A stretch of 64,000 nt of DNA from Polytrichum commune (lineage: Eukaryota; Streptophyta; Polytrichopsida; Polytrichales; Polytrichaceae). Positions 1 through 9,676 of the stretch are shown here, one piece after another. Made by a program: the position numbers and the translations under genes. Every line of letters starts with the position of its first letter. Positions within the stretch are counted from its first letter, which is position 1. Under the pieces are notes generated by a model. It had not been told where the DNA came from. It saw only the letters and a list, made by a program, of their open reading frames with translations, and made no database searches. Location: NCBI GenBank assembly GCA_950295325.1, contig OX485804.1, positions 4,156,001 to 4,220,000 of the forward strand, given 5' to 3'.

Positions 1-230
1 GAGAGAACAAAACGCAGAAAGCGTCCCAGTCCTCTCCTAGGTATGAGGGCACTATATGGGAAAAAGAGTGGAACCAACTCCCCAGTTATCTGAGGGCTAT
101 GTTGTGATTCAAGAGTCTTCCTGGTGTTGACATTGTCGCACTTTGTTGACCTCACCAGGATCCCGTTCACATCCAGCACTAACCATATCTTCTCTCTCCG
201 ATGGACAACAGTGGTTGGAGAGGTGAGGAT
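1..230 (-). CDS. Exon H: start of an FCP1/NIF-like HAD phosphatase domain (partial)
   Basis: On the minus strand an acceptor (tcatcgccag) is followed by one frame open to the window edge, about 76 codons. The other two frames hit stops. The peptide contains KIWLVLDVNGILV and, near the edge, LIPRRGLGRFLRFVL. In FCP1/NIF (CTD-phosphatase-like HAD) domains a hydrophobic strand ends in the catalytic Asp of a DxDx(T/V) signature, and an RPG...FL segment follows. Here the first Asp is kept and the second is Asn (DVNG), a variant I associate with plant FCP1-like proteins; activity is uncertain. The phase-0 acceptor fits the upstream exons of the ParB-like gene, so this is probably its C-terminal part. 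A separate gene is the alternative. Confidence 0.55.
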   Translation of the reverse strand, partial: MLTSPTTVVHRREKIWLVLDVNGILVRSTKCDNVNTRKTLESQHSPQITGELVPLFFPYSALIPRRGLGRFLRFVL

Positions 231-435
231 CTGGCGATGACAAAATTGAAAGTCATTGTAAAGAATTTCTATCTAAGGAAAAAGTATATTCTACATGATT
301 TTTATCGAATGAAACAACACGTTGGGTACACATGAGTATGCAAGATAAAAGAATGCCTCCACATTTATGGATTAGTTTTGCGAGATCGAGGAAAATATCG
401 TACCGAAGGTGGTATTCCGGCAGTGGCTGTATGAC

Positions 436-488
436 CTGTGACCACATGCACACATGACTTATGAGATCCACACGCTCAAACCCATAAT
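436..488 (-). CDS. Exon G of the ParB-like gene
   Basis: The acceptor lies directly after a palindrome copy (gtgggag, AG at 490-489). The two bases that open the exon complete a codon with the single base left by exon F, giving ...AQ-DYGFERVDLISHVCMWSQ. I end the exon at TCACAG|GTCATA (436, phase 0). A later phase-0 donor at 295 (ATCAT|GTAGAA) would add a stretch including LDLAKLIHKCGGILLSC, which faintly recalls the last helix and strand of a Rossmann methyltransferase. Both choices join exon H in frame. The frame stays open to 253, so without splicing the protein would end there. Confidence 0.45.
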
Positions 489-490
489 CT

Positions 491-512
491 CCCACGGGTG
501 AACACCCGTGGA
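491..512. repeat. 22-bp GC palindrome copy next to a splice acceptor
   Basis: Half-sites CCCACGGGTG and CACCCGTGGA flank a central AA. It lies in the intron between exons F and G, and its last base abuts the acceptor AG of exon G. This intron (489-649) holds two copies. Confidence 0.9.
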
Positions 513-590
513 CACAATATCAAAAGTCCCTTATATAAATATTACTCGAGAGATAACAATTTGTATGGAAATTGAAAAGTATAAACAGGT

Positions 591-618
591 GGTCCCACGG
601 GTGTTCACCCGTGGGACC
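591..618. repeat. GC palindrome copy extended to 28 bp
   Basis: The 22-bp core (594-615, centre TT) is extended by complementary flanks GGT/ACC, a perfect 28-bp palindrome about 30 bp into the F/G intron. Confidence 0.93.
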
Positions 619-649
619 AATTGCATTCAAATAACACTATATATGATAC

Positions 650-740
650 CTTGAGCTTGGCTTAGGGGGGGATCCCCACCATGTGCAGGGTCGTCATGAG
701 AACTCGGTGGAATGACATCCCGTTCTGCCGCAACCAACAC
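650..740 (-). CDS. Exon F of the ParB-like gene
   Basis: A 91-nt exon bounded by the acceptor TTGCAACAG and the donor CTCAAG|GTATCA. It reads VLVAAERDVIPPSSHDDPAH and continues GGDPPLSQAQ, low in complexity and rich in Pro, Asp and Ser. It enters in phase 0, matching the donor of exon E, and leaves in phase 1, matching exon G. That two-sided match is the evidence for it. No domain is recognised; it may be a linker before the C-terminal FCP1-like part. Confidence 0.55.
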
Positions 741-826
741 CTGTTGCAAAGACACTTTTAGAAATCTTGACGAGTTTGCTTCCACCGCCAAACACAATAT
801 AGCATTGGAAAGGGAGTATGTATTAC

Positions 827-2254
827 CATTTCGGACGATGCCGGTTGACCCTCAGCAACACGTTCGACATGAGGGCTTGAGGACTCCGCAACTGCAACAT
901 CGACTTCCCTCCTTGGAGACTCTGGCACTCCAGTAATGTCAATGATCTCCAACGTAGAGTCCACAACACTGCCGGCTTGAGCGGCCGAGGACCCCGCGAA
1001 TTGACCTCGTTCATCACGATGTTTGGGAGCTTCGAACGCTGTCCATCTCTTTCTCATTTTCTTTAATGCAGCGGCATGAAGAATATGTTTCACCTTCACT
1101 GCTTCACAAAACACTGGTGTGGAGAGATAAGCGAACATCTTGTGATAGTCATACGACGTGTACAAATGCGCAAGATTCAATCGCACGTTCTCGGGCACAT
1201 CTACCAAGTATTTGTCCACAAATGGGGCAAAATGCACCTTGTCCTTCCCATCCGATTCCTTGCCCATGTCAGGTCTCCCAGCAAACACCGGGTGAGGGTC
1301 ATCAACAAAGTTGAGTTTCACTCTGTTGTACCCAGGCTTCCCATAATCCTCATCCTCGGAATCATCCGTCATGTAGTCCGCAAACGTCCCCCGAACCCGA
1401 TGTGGAACTCGATCTCTCACCTTCACCCTCACGTCTAGTTCTACGCATCTTTCGGGCACATCGTCATCATTATCCAAGCATATGACTTCGGTTCGAATAA
1501 CCTCCTCTGCTTCATTGGATGGTGCCGCTACAGTAGGCTCTTCTGCAACCACAACACTAGGTGAATCACGATTTGATCGCCCATGTCCTAGCACCTCGAG
1601 AACGGCAGCGGCAACGTCCTCAACAGGTGAGCTGACGTTCAAATCTGTGTTTGTCCCTTCAACATGCACAGCTTCAGACATGATTGCATCCCGCGGAACA
1701 TCCGCTTGGCCAGATTCAACCTCGCGATAAAGACCAGAATGCTCCGTTGCCTCCGAAGACCGCGAGTGATCTCCAACTCTAGCAGGACGTAGAGATGACC
1801 TTCCCCTTCGAGGAGCTTTCATTTTCTTTCTTGCAGTCGGTTTCGATGCAGACCTTGCAGCAGGATTAGCTGACTGCGGACGCTCATCCTCCTCATATTC
1901 TTCCATAGGTTGAACATCTAGTTGTTCTTGACTTCGTCTAGATGTGTCAAACTGTGCAAACCCGCGGCCGGGTGTAGATGGGATCCCAGACGAGAAAGAT
2001 CCCACAGGGTGATGGACACTGTGCTCGGCTTGTGGACGACCAACTTCCTCTAAGTTGGAAGCATCCTCTTGCCGCTCCTCCTCACCCTCCCCCTCCCCCT
2101 CCCCCACGGGTGAACACCCGTGGGGAACCTGCTCCGGGGACATGGCCTCCAAAGAGGCCTCCGCCATGGCTGACGCCTTGTAATTGAAGGCCTCCTCCTC
2201 CACCTCTGCCATGACCTCAGCCATGGCCTCCGCCAGTGCGTCGTCCATGACCAC
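827..2254 (-). CDS. Exon E: acidic, probably disordered nuclear segment of the ParB-like gene
   Basis: A long open frame ending at a phase-0 donor (GAAATG|GTAATA, 827). It opens with alternating Met-Ala-Glu and poly-Glu/Gly stretches. It then has a basic cluster (RKKMKAPRRGR, likely nuclear localisation) and two hydrophobic-acidic boxes, EVICLDNDDD and LEIIDITG, that resemble SUMO-interaction motifs. A more ordered part follows (HFAPFVDKYLVDVPENVRLN, then a Tyr-rich LYTSYDYHKMFAYLS). The 5' boundary is unresolved. The palindrome at 2103-2124 lies in this frame and would encode PHGCSPVG. Because nearly every other copy is intronic, the true exon may begin downstream of it, near 2050. No enzymatic function is claimed. 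Confidence 0.55.
2103..2124. repeat. GC palindrome copy inside an open reading frame
   Basis: A perfect 22-bp copy (centre AA on plus). It is read as PHGCSPVG on the minus strand if exon E begins upstream of it. It sits next to a purine-rich low-complexity stretch, so an unresolved intron here is possible. Confidence 0.9.
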
Positions 2255-2324
2255 CTCTTCTTCCTATTCCTCTTCCTCTTCCTCTTCCTCTTCGTCGGCC
2301 ACTTCCTCTTCCTCCGCAGACTAC

Positions 2325-2599
2325 CTTAGGACAACAACTGGGTCATCTTCCTCCTCCACCTCTTCCTCCTCCTCTTCTACGTCCTCTTCATTTATGTCAT
2401 TCGCACGCTTTCTTCCAATCTCGCGCTCAATGATGGAATCCACATCGATACGCCCTTCTTCCTCTTCCAAATCCTGGGCAGCGAATTTTCCTTCCTCATT
2501 CCACCTTTGTATGCTCCAGTCAACTGCGGCAATCATCTTCGTCTTCGCCACCTCTAGCATCTCTGCCGGCACAATATTCAACACCTTCATACCCAATGC
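2325..2599 (-). CDS. Exon D of the ParB-like gene
   Basis: A strong acceptor (ggtttttgcag) opens this exon in phase 0, matching exon C. The junction gives KAHIVAH-ALGMKVLNIVPAE. Together with the preceding SSFLNICGGN this resembles the strand-Gly-loop-helix-strand start of an AdoMet-dependent methyltransferase (motif I), with the glycine motif degenerate; low-confidence inference. The second half is a poly-Glu tract. I place the donor at CCTAAG|GTAGTC (2325), but its phase (2) does not fit any clear acceptor for exon E, so the D/E join is unresolved. Confidence 0.5.
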
Positions 2600-2768
2600 C
2601 TGCAAAAACCAAGGCATGAGATAAATAACTTCTCAATCAAATTAGTCTACATCCAAAAGCGAATAGAATTAAACCAATAGTCCCAACTATTTGTCTACCA
2701 ACTAATTGTCAGGAAAGCTATCGAGAAGGTGGCTATCAACCAGGTGGATATAAAGCAGGTGGATGTCT

Positions 2769-2796
2769 AGGCCCACGGGTGTTCACCCGTGGGCCT
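2769..2796. repeat. GC palindrome copy in the intron between exons C and D
   Basis: The 22-bp core (2772-2793, centre TT) is extended by AGG/CCT to 28 bp. It lies inside the 299-nt intron 2600-2898. Confidence 0.92.
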
Positions 2797-2898
2797 CCCA
2801 ACCTGGTTTATGGTTAGATTATCCAAAACACCATCCAAACCAACGATAATATTCAGAAATTCAAGAACCACTTAGGGGAAAAAATGCTCATTACTTAC

Positions 2899-3311
2899 AT
2901 GTGCCACTATGTGCGCCTTATTGCCTCCACAAATATTGAGAAAAGAAGACCCCTCAAGACATGAAGGCTTGATGATATCTATGTAGGTCTGCATCCTCAA
3001 CTCCCCCTTGAATAAACACTTGGCCTCCTCATTGGAATATGCCCTTTTCACTGAATAACGTTTATATCGCCCCGGGTCATGGACGTCCAACATCTTCCGG
3101 CCTCCACAGAGCCGCACAGCCACCTCCGAACTTGATTCGCCCCTATTGGGAAAAATGCAGTTTGTAACCCGAAGAGCATTTGATTCGAAGAAGCAATCGC
3201 GAGATGCAATTTTCTCCTCTTTAGTGCCATGGTATAAGGCGTCACAAAATCTGGCGTTGCTCGGAAGGTGCGCCTTCAGCACATTGTGAATGAAATGCCG
3301 ATCCGGATATT
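2899..3311 (-). CDS. Exon C of the ParB-like gene
   Basis: A 413-nt exon between the acceptor gtgatttcag and the near-consensus donor GCACAT|GTAAGT. Entering bases AA complete a Glu codon with the last G of exon B. It encodes a compact-looking region (YPDRHFIHNVLKAHLPSNAR, later RMQTYIDIIKPSCLEGSSF) with scattered Cys and aromatic residues. I recognise no family for most of it. Its end, with exon D, may form a degenerate methyltransferase motif I. The intron before it is only 60 nt and carries no palindrome. Confidence 0.6.
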
Positions 3312-3371
3312 CTGAAATCACAGTTCACAATTGGGGGGAGTTTAAAATGCCTGGGAAATCACAACGAAGAC

Positions 3372-4191
3372 CTTGCAGAGTGGAATCCATACACTCCTTC
3401 ACACGCCCCCCAGTGTCTTTTCCCGCCTGGACTCCGGGGAGAAACCTTGTGTCCATGTACGCGTGCAGGACTGGTGCAAGCACTGTCCCACCACTGATCT
3501 TGTAGTTGTTGTCAATAGACAACACGACATGCTCGGGTGTAACCTCGGTGTTATGTGTACCTAAAATGTTCCTCACTCCTTCTTTAAACCGGTCCGGAAT
3601 AGGTACTCTCTTCCTTGTGGGGTTCATAGCGCCAAGAAGGTACTCCGCTCCAAGCAAGTCTACAAGTCGTTCTCGCTGGAGTTTACCAAACTTATTCGCA
3701 TACTTCCATACTCTCCAACAATCACGATCAATGGTCTCTTTCTGATCGACGTGGACAATGTACAATGGAGTCGGGTCTAGACACTGTGCCATCGCGATAT
3801 AAGTTTCATTCTTCTTTTTCCTGTTCATCGCCCAATCGCGCACAGTCTTCAAGGTATGTCGAGGGTGCTCCTCTCCATCTCTGGTGGTGAGGATTTGATT
3901 CGCTGCCATGTCAAGCTCCATCTCTGTCAAGCCCCGAAATTGTTTCAGGTCGTTCTTGACCACCTTCTTCGACTTAAACCCCTTTGTCTCTTTCATAAGA
4001 GCTCTGGTCTTCGGGTCTACATAGTCACCACTCTCGTAATCCTTGAATATCCGCTCCCACTTCCTCCATATGTCATCGCCCAATACAGGCAAGACGTGCT
4101 CCATGATCAGGTTGGTCTCCTTCTCCACGCGGAACGTCCACATGACGCACGTAATAAATGTCTGTATCAAACACCGGCAATGTATCAATCT
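3372..4191 (-). CDS. Exon B of the ParB-like gene (unrecognised middle domain)
   Basis: An 820-nt exon after the acceptor ttttttttcatag, entered in phase 0 directly from exon A and left in phase 1 at TGCAAG|GTCTTC. It encodes about 273 residues rich in charged and aromatic positions, with helical stretches (MEHVLPVLGDDIWRKWERIF), basic patches (KGFKSKKVVKNDLK, NRKKKNE) and a Cys-poor core. I recognise no domain. Typical exon composition and exact phase on both sides argue that it is real coding sequence rather than a chance frame. Confidence 0.65.
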
Positions 4192-4244
4192 CTATGAAAA
4201 AAACCTCCATGTATTTCCAGCAATCACCAACAACATGATAGTCG

Positions 4245-4266
4245 CCCACGGGTGAACACCCGTGGG
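4245..4266. repeat. GC palindrome copy in the intron between exons A and B
   Basis: A perfect 22-bp copy (centre AA) in the middle of the 120-nt intron 4192-4311. Read through, it would give TPTGVHPWA after exon A; that peptide is a translation of the palindrome, not a protein motif. Confidence 0.93.
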
Positions 4267-4311
4267 AGTCACAGAAATGAGAAATTCAAAAGTCACAGGT
4301 TTGAAAAATAC

Positions 4312-5612
4312 CTTCCACTTCTTAAAAGCTTCCGTGTTGCTGGCCTTCTCGCGTACAGTTCGGTCAGGTCTTCCTCGCCTAATCCAGGTCTTCCTAGCGT
4401 GCTGAATGCACTCCGTAAATGACGGAAAGTGCTTCCTGTACTCACTATCCAGGTTCAGAACACCAGAGAGGTGGAACAGAGGGTCGTCATCACCTTCAGG
4501 GGCCCAGACCACATTACAAGGCCATTTCGAGAAAAACCTCTTCACCTCATCTGTGCTGCTAGGGTCATTCACATACTCGAGACAGGCTGCTAACGTGTGC
4601 TGTCCATGTACCACGTGGAACGATTTGTCCTTCACCTCCTCAAAATTGAATGGTTTAGTTCGCCTATCCGAAGGAACGATTGTCAAGAAGTTGGGATAAA
4701 TCTTCGGAATGAAGGCATAGTTGAATAACCATGTCTTGATCTCCTTCAAATGCGCCTCGGATATGGGTCGGCAATTATACCCTGCATCTCCCCGCTCTAT
4801 ATTGTCAATATTGACATAGCCATTCACGCCTTCACCGAATATCCACACCCTTTGGTACTTGTTCTTGAACAACTCCATATCCATCAACCTGTCTCCAACC
4901 GATTTGTCTGGAGGCCCATGCATTGATCGCTTGGGAATCTTCTCGAGTTCAAGAAATGGACTATCCTCATGTGTTTTCTTCTTGCCTCTCTTGGAGACAA
5001 CATCCTGGCCGTCAGTGTCTTCGACAATCAGTGGTTGTCCTTCATCGGGTCTCGTCTTCTTCCTAGACGAGGTGGCACGTACATCAGCAAGATCCTTCCT
5101 CTTGCCATCGCGGATTTCCTTCTTCTTCAAAGATGCTTCCAACCTTGCCGCCTTTGCCTCCTCAACTATAACCTTCACTCGTGCTAGAGCAGACTTGTAG
5201 TCCTGCTCGATCATTACTGACCTCTCCTCCACGGACTTCGTGTGCACATTGGTCTCGCAATATAGTATACAATAGGTGAGGAAATCACCGTTCAATAAGC
5301 GGATGTTCTCTCCCTCATTGTTGAGCTCTTCATTCACATCCGCATATGAGAAAGTCTCCACGAGTACTGCAACCTTGAAGTCCTTCTTCCGTTCAGGCGA
5401 CTTGCACATTATCAATACCCGGCTCCCATCCGCTTGAATGTCCAGTACATGTTTTGCCTTCATGTACTTTCTCCATGTGGAATTGGGCCCAGTCCTCGTG
5501 TAAAGCGAGAGCACCGTTGTCTCTCCGAAACCACTATACTGCATGAACCATTGCAAATCTGGGCCCAAAACTTCAACATCGTAATTCACCCGTCTGCCCA
5601 CACCTCCCGATA
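4312..5612 (-). CDS. Exon A: ParB/sulfiredoxin-like domain protein
   Basis: A 1301-nt exon between the acceptor gcattgtcttctgcag and the donor AGTGGAAG|GTATTT. The first ~270 codons have basic nuclear-localisation-like clusters (ASSRKKTRP, SKRGKKKT) and a coiled-coil-like Lys/Glu/Ala stretch. The next ~160 codons match a ParB/Srx-like fold: GYVNIDNIERGD, then YNCRPISEAHLKEIKTWL, then the hallmark FHVVHGQHTLAACLEY near codon 330, then a strand and LSGVLNLDSEYRKHF. In this superfamily the GxxR/GQH box binds nucleotide or catalyses phosphoryl chemistry; here HGQHTL lacks the usual Arg. No ATG begins this frame, so at least one 5' exon is missing. Nuclear DNA binding or phosphotransfer is inference. 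Confidence 0.72.
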
Positions 5613-5909
5613 CTGCAGAAGACAATGCACATGTAAGTACTCAGCATAGCCCAATATTATCACGGATTCTATAACTCATATAACATTGACGTGCACATTG
5701 GTATTGTGGTTATACCTTTACGGGTTGTTTGCTTAGTTCTTGCCATCTCAATTCAAATGAGAGAACACTTCGACACCTCTATGTACCTGAATGAAACACC
5801 AACTGTCTATCACATGTTTATGTCTAAAACCTTCAAATGCTTACAGAGACACACCAAATTTGTCTACATAGAAAATCAAAAAGACATTTATCAAACAAAA
5901 TCTCCCACC

Positions 5910-6077
5910 CAGGTGAGTGCAAAGGCTCACGGGTGAACACCCGTGGGCACTCCTAACCAGGTGAGGGCAAAGGCCCACGGGTGAACACCCGTGGGCACTC
6001 CTAACCAGGTGAGGGCAAAGGCCCACGGGTGAACACCCGTGGGCACTTTCAACCAGATGAGGGGAGAGGCCCACGGG
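5910..6077. repeat. 48-bp tandem array, 3.5 units, each with one GC palindrome
   Basis: Units begin at 5910, 5958, 6006 and 6054 with CAGGTGAGGGCAAAGG, followed by the 22-bp palindrome (5926-5947, 5974-5995, 6022-6043; a half-copy at 6070-6077) and a short spacer. The three full palindromes all have AA at the centre. The period is exactly 48 bp. Confidence 0.95.
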
Positions 6078-6291
6078 AGGGCTGATTTTTCACAAAGTTT
6101 TAGCTCGTCCACGTCCAAAAACCTTGAATTGAAAGGCAAAAAAAATCTCAACCCGTCCCGAAACCGGTAATATCTATACAAGTTAAGTCTCCCTCAAGTT
6201 GGTACAAAATTAGGAAAAAAAAACAGAAAAAAACGAAGATGTCGACATGTGACCACGGACATGTTAGGGACCTTGTGAAGAATCACCACTG

Positions 6292-6360
6292 CCCACAGGT
6301 GTTCACCCGTGGGCCTCTCCACCTTGTGGGTGCAAAAGCCCACGGGTGTTCACCCATGGG
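6292..6360. repeat. Two further palindrome copies in the leader intron
   Basis: Copies at 6292-6313 (one mismatch, CCCACAGGTG) and 6339-6360 (one mismatch, CACCCATGGG) share TGTGGGTGCAAAAG-type spacing with the 48-bp array but have TT at the centre, so they are inverted relative to it. Confidence 0.9.
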
Positions 6361-6786
6361 CACTTCAAATATCCACTTTCAGATAACCGCGTTCACACTA
6401 ACAGAAAAATTGGGATTTATGTAATGGACACTCACCAGGGTTCTTTGGGGGGACCATGTCAAAATTCTTTCAATACGAATGTGGTTTCCTGCACAAAACA
6501 AAACACAAGAGCTATTGTTTCAAACTATGCCTACATGTGCAATACATTCATACTCTCAAACATCTCAATAGGTAAATTCTGCCCTCACATTCTTCTTGCA
6601 ATCTGGTCTCACATTTTTATGAACATAACCTCTTGTCATTCATCTTGCATTCTGATTTGAGCATTTTTCTTACATTTCAATCAACTCTTCACACCCAAGC
6701 ATCACACAACTCACATGCAAATCTCTAGTATTTCTGGGTTTGAAATTCTTCAAGCAATTCAAACCCTAGTGCACCAGAAATTTGAA

Positions 6787-6894
6787 ATGCAAGCAAGAGG
6801 AAGAATGCAAGCAAGAGGAAGAATGCATGCAAGAGGAAGAATGCATGCAAGAGGAATAATGCAAGCAAGAGGAACAATGCAAGCAAGAGGAAGA
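6787..6894. repeat. 18-bp tandem repeat, six units
   Basis: Units of ATGCAAGCAAGAGGAAGA with point changes. Because 18 is a multiple of three, it keeps frames open on both strands (MQARGR repeats on plus). I regard it as non-coding. Confidence 0.9.
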
Positions 6895-6962
6895 ATGAAA
6901 TTGAAAGAGAAAGCAAAAGAGTGAAAGAGAGTGCAAAACATTGAAAGAGTTCAGAAACTTAC

Positions 6963-7345
6963 AAGCTTGTGGGTTCTCAATTCTTCATGATTGGAACTTC
7001 CCTCCACTTGCTTCAAGGTCGCCTTCCTCTTCTCCACATCTCACCTCTACCACATGCTGGATTGAGCAAGAAACAACTATGCTCACCAAGAAACTATCAC
7101 ATATTCCAAGAAAATGCACACTGAATCTATTCCAGGGTTTTCTTGAGAAGAGAATCAAGACAAGGAGTACAATAATTGAATGAAGAGAAGAGAATGAAGA
7201 GAATGAAGAGAAGCAAAGCAAGTTCAGAATTGTGGGAGAAGAGTTTTGCAAGAGCATTCCAAAAAAGTGGAGAGTGGTGAAGGAAAGAGAGAAAGAATTG
7301 GGAGAGGAGAATGAGAGAGAGGGAGAGAGAGGGTGCGAAATGTTG
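6963..7345 (-). promoter_or_regulatory. Pyrimidine-rich leader, likely 5' UTR of the ParB-like gene
   Basis: Read on the minus strand, 7345-7150 is strongly CT-rich (CTCTCTCCCTCTCTCTC), as is usual for plant 5' leaders, and it ends at a good splice donor at 6963/6962. No clear TATA box was found upstream, and only short upstream frames are present. A transcription start near 7345 is inference. Confidence 0.4.
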
Positions 7346-7504
7346 CCATAATGACGAGCGGGTGGAAGTCGCATGTCACATAATGCCTCATTAGTACGAA
7401 GGGACATGATGGAGGAAATCTCGGGACGCGAAGAGATATGCGATTTGGCGGCTAAAGTACGTTTTGAGGAGGGATGGGCGGTATGATGGTATTAGGACGT
7501 AGCG

Positions 7505-8030
7505 ATAAAAAATTATTGGTACTTTGTAAGGTTCGCCCTATTGGTATGATAATTATTAGTACTTAGTAAGATATCTAAGTATTAGTGAGATAATTATTAG
7601 TACTTAGTAAGATATCTAAGTATTAGTAAGACAATTATTAGTAATTAGTAAGATAACTGCGTATTAGTAAGATAATTATCAGTACTTAGTAGGATAACTC
7701 ATATTAGTAAGTTCATTATTAGTATTTATTAAGATAACTCATATTAGTATGATTGATATTATTTTTATTGTTAGTAAATTGTCATATTCACTCTATTGTT
7801 AATATTAGTAATATTAGTAATATTAGTAAAAATGATTTATAGTAATTACCAGTAATTACCAGTAATAGTAACTAATAGTAACTAATAGTGACTAGTAGTG
7901 AATAATAGTGAATGCTAGTGCTTCATAGGTCATTATAGTCATTAATAATGTTTAATAGTGATTAATAATTATGAATTACTAATGGCTGACTAGTAGTGAT
8001 TTATAGTAATAATAATAATCACTTTCAATC
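7505..8030. repeat. Degenerate AT-rich minisatellite (TATTAGTA-type)
   Basis: About 500 bp built of drifting copies of TTATTAGTACTTAGTAAGAT and shorter TAGTAAT/TAATAGT words. The unit length shifts along the array, and no gene is present. Confidence 0.75.
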
Positions 8031-9433
8031 GATAAATGGTAATAGTATTGATAATGCTTAAAATAGGTTCATATTATAACATAGATTCCATACTTTAACA
8101 TTCTACTCTGTAACATAGATTCCTATTATAACATACCAAAGTCAATTGCACATTCTCATAATATGCGTGTAAGATGCTCAATCGCGCTTGACATCAAGCA
8201 TAGCTATGATTTCCAATTCCTTATTGATGAAGTCGTGAGCATCCATAATAGGCCCACTTTCACCTTAGCCCATGAACTCAAGTTCGATTGTTCTCTTGTT
8301 TTCTCTTGGACTATGAATCATTAGAGTTCCAAGAATTCAAAATTTTAAATATAACATATATTATGGCAACGAAAATAATGGCATGACATAAGAAGCGGCC
8401 ATGGATACTTATAAAGCATCAAAGTTGCTGGCCATTAGAAATCATCACACATAATACTTGCCGCGCATAATGGGTACATGCCCACCTCCCATACCCAATA
8501 AACCCTACTGGATAGGTAAATACTACTAGGAATGAACATAAATCGTTTAACATAAAAAAAAAATTTAGGCAATTTTAGCATAAATCTCTTTGTGGCTTTG
8601 CCCTCACCCCCATGCATTGAGAATCACTTCATAACTTGGTTTTAAAGTCATTCTCCTAGCGTTTATTCTTGTAATTGTATCTTAAGTTATATTATTACTA
8701 GATTCATTATGTGCTCTTCATTGGCTAAGATTTTTGACGTTCATAGTCGACATCTAATATGAACACACATGCTTGCGATAACACAAATTCAAGAATGACC
8801 TTCTCAAAGGCACTAGAGTTATCATTTATCCCACTCAAATTTTTGGGTGGGGGTTGGTTGTTTTGCATGCAACACATATGGACTTAGCCAAAATTAGCGG
8901 TCAACTAAAGAGAAAGGACTTTGGAAACTAACATATTGAAGTACAAGGTGATATGCAAGGCCGCGGGAGACATCGGAATCGAAATCATATTGAGAGGATG
9001 ACAAAGGAGGTGGCCAACGAGTGGGCCACATCAAGCACCACATGAATCTCGAGCAATATTAAGATTGCATCTCCATAACCATACCTCATCGATTAAAGGG
9101 AATTCTAAATGATGGCATAAGATTTACGGAAATGAGAACTTGAATAGGAAATGGGTCAAACACTTCAATGAATGAATTCATGTAAATCATGTGTACTCTA
9201 TGAATTGAATGGTTTGTGGAATCTCGTAAAGATACTTTAGCGAGGAGTAGGTTAGGAATACATAAAGTCTTGAGACTCTTTCAAATTGAAATATTGAAAT
9301 ATAATTGAATAGAGGAAGAATAATACGTAGGTCATTCAATCCATGAAAGAGATAAAAATAACTCCATAAGTTATTAGAGATGAGAATGATTTACATGCAT
9401 GAACACTTAGCTTTGACATTAATGTCTTAGGGA
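8031..9433. other. No recognisable gene
   Basis: AT-rich sequence without a convincing frame, splice pattern or repeat that I can match elsewhere in the window. Confidence 0.5.
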
Positions 9434-9610
9434 CTCGGGGGGGGGGGGGGGGGGGGCACGGGCGAAAAATGTAGGAACTACGTGCGATAAAATATAGGGT
9501 CTTGTATAAAAATTTGGCGTAAAATTTGTAAAATTATTAGATGTAGTATAGGGTGCTTTGGGATTGTGAAACATGATTATATGTAATATAGCATTTGACA
9601 AAACATGATT
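9434..9610. mobile_element. Fragment of a poly-G-ended MITE
   Basis: It begins with CTC and about 20 G. Motifs shared with the hAT-like MITEs at 17.3 and 44.9 kb follow (ACGTGCGA, AATATAGGGT, TAGTATAGGGTG). The other end is lost. Confidence 0.5.
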
Positions 9611-9676
9611 AAATTACCTAAGTGGTACATATAAAATAGCATGGACAAAAAGCGATAGTTTCAAAAATTAAATACT

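Larger units (their letters stand above)
5613..6962 (-). other. Probable long leader intron of the ParB-like gene
   Basis: On the minus strand a consensus donor (AAGCTT|GTAAGT, intron from 6962) lies downstream of a pyrimidine-rich leader, and the acceptor of exon A is at 5613. The interval has no convincing exon and holds the 48-bp palindrome array, two more palindrome copies and an 18-bp tandem repeat. A small exon with the start codon could still be hidden here. Confidence 0.4.

Noticed and set aside
5910-6077. Palindromic repeats with spacers read as a CRISPR array
   Set aside because: Spacers are identical rather than unique, the context is a plant-type nuclear gene, and no cas gene exists. 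It is a tandem repeat.
5841-6181. Frames rich in HGCSPVG and PTGVHPWA on the minus strand
   Set aside because: These peptides are translations of the 22-bp palindrome in a 48-bp (16-codon) tandem array; the repeat keeps frames open.
6715-6924. MQARGR-repeat frame as a basic repeat protein
   Set aside because: An 18-bp tandem repeat that opens frames on both strands, within a probable leader intron.
6985-7407. 140-codon Ser/Leu/Phe-rich minus-strand frame
   Set aside because: It follows from the CT-rich leader sequence; composition mirrors the pyrimidine run and no domain is visible.
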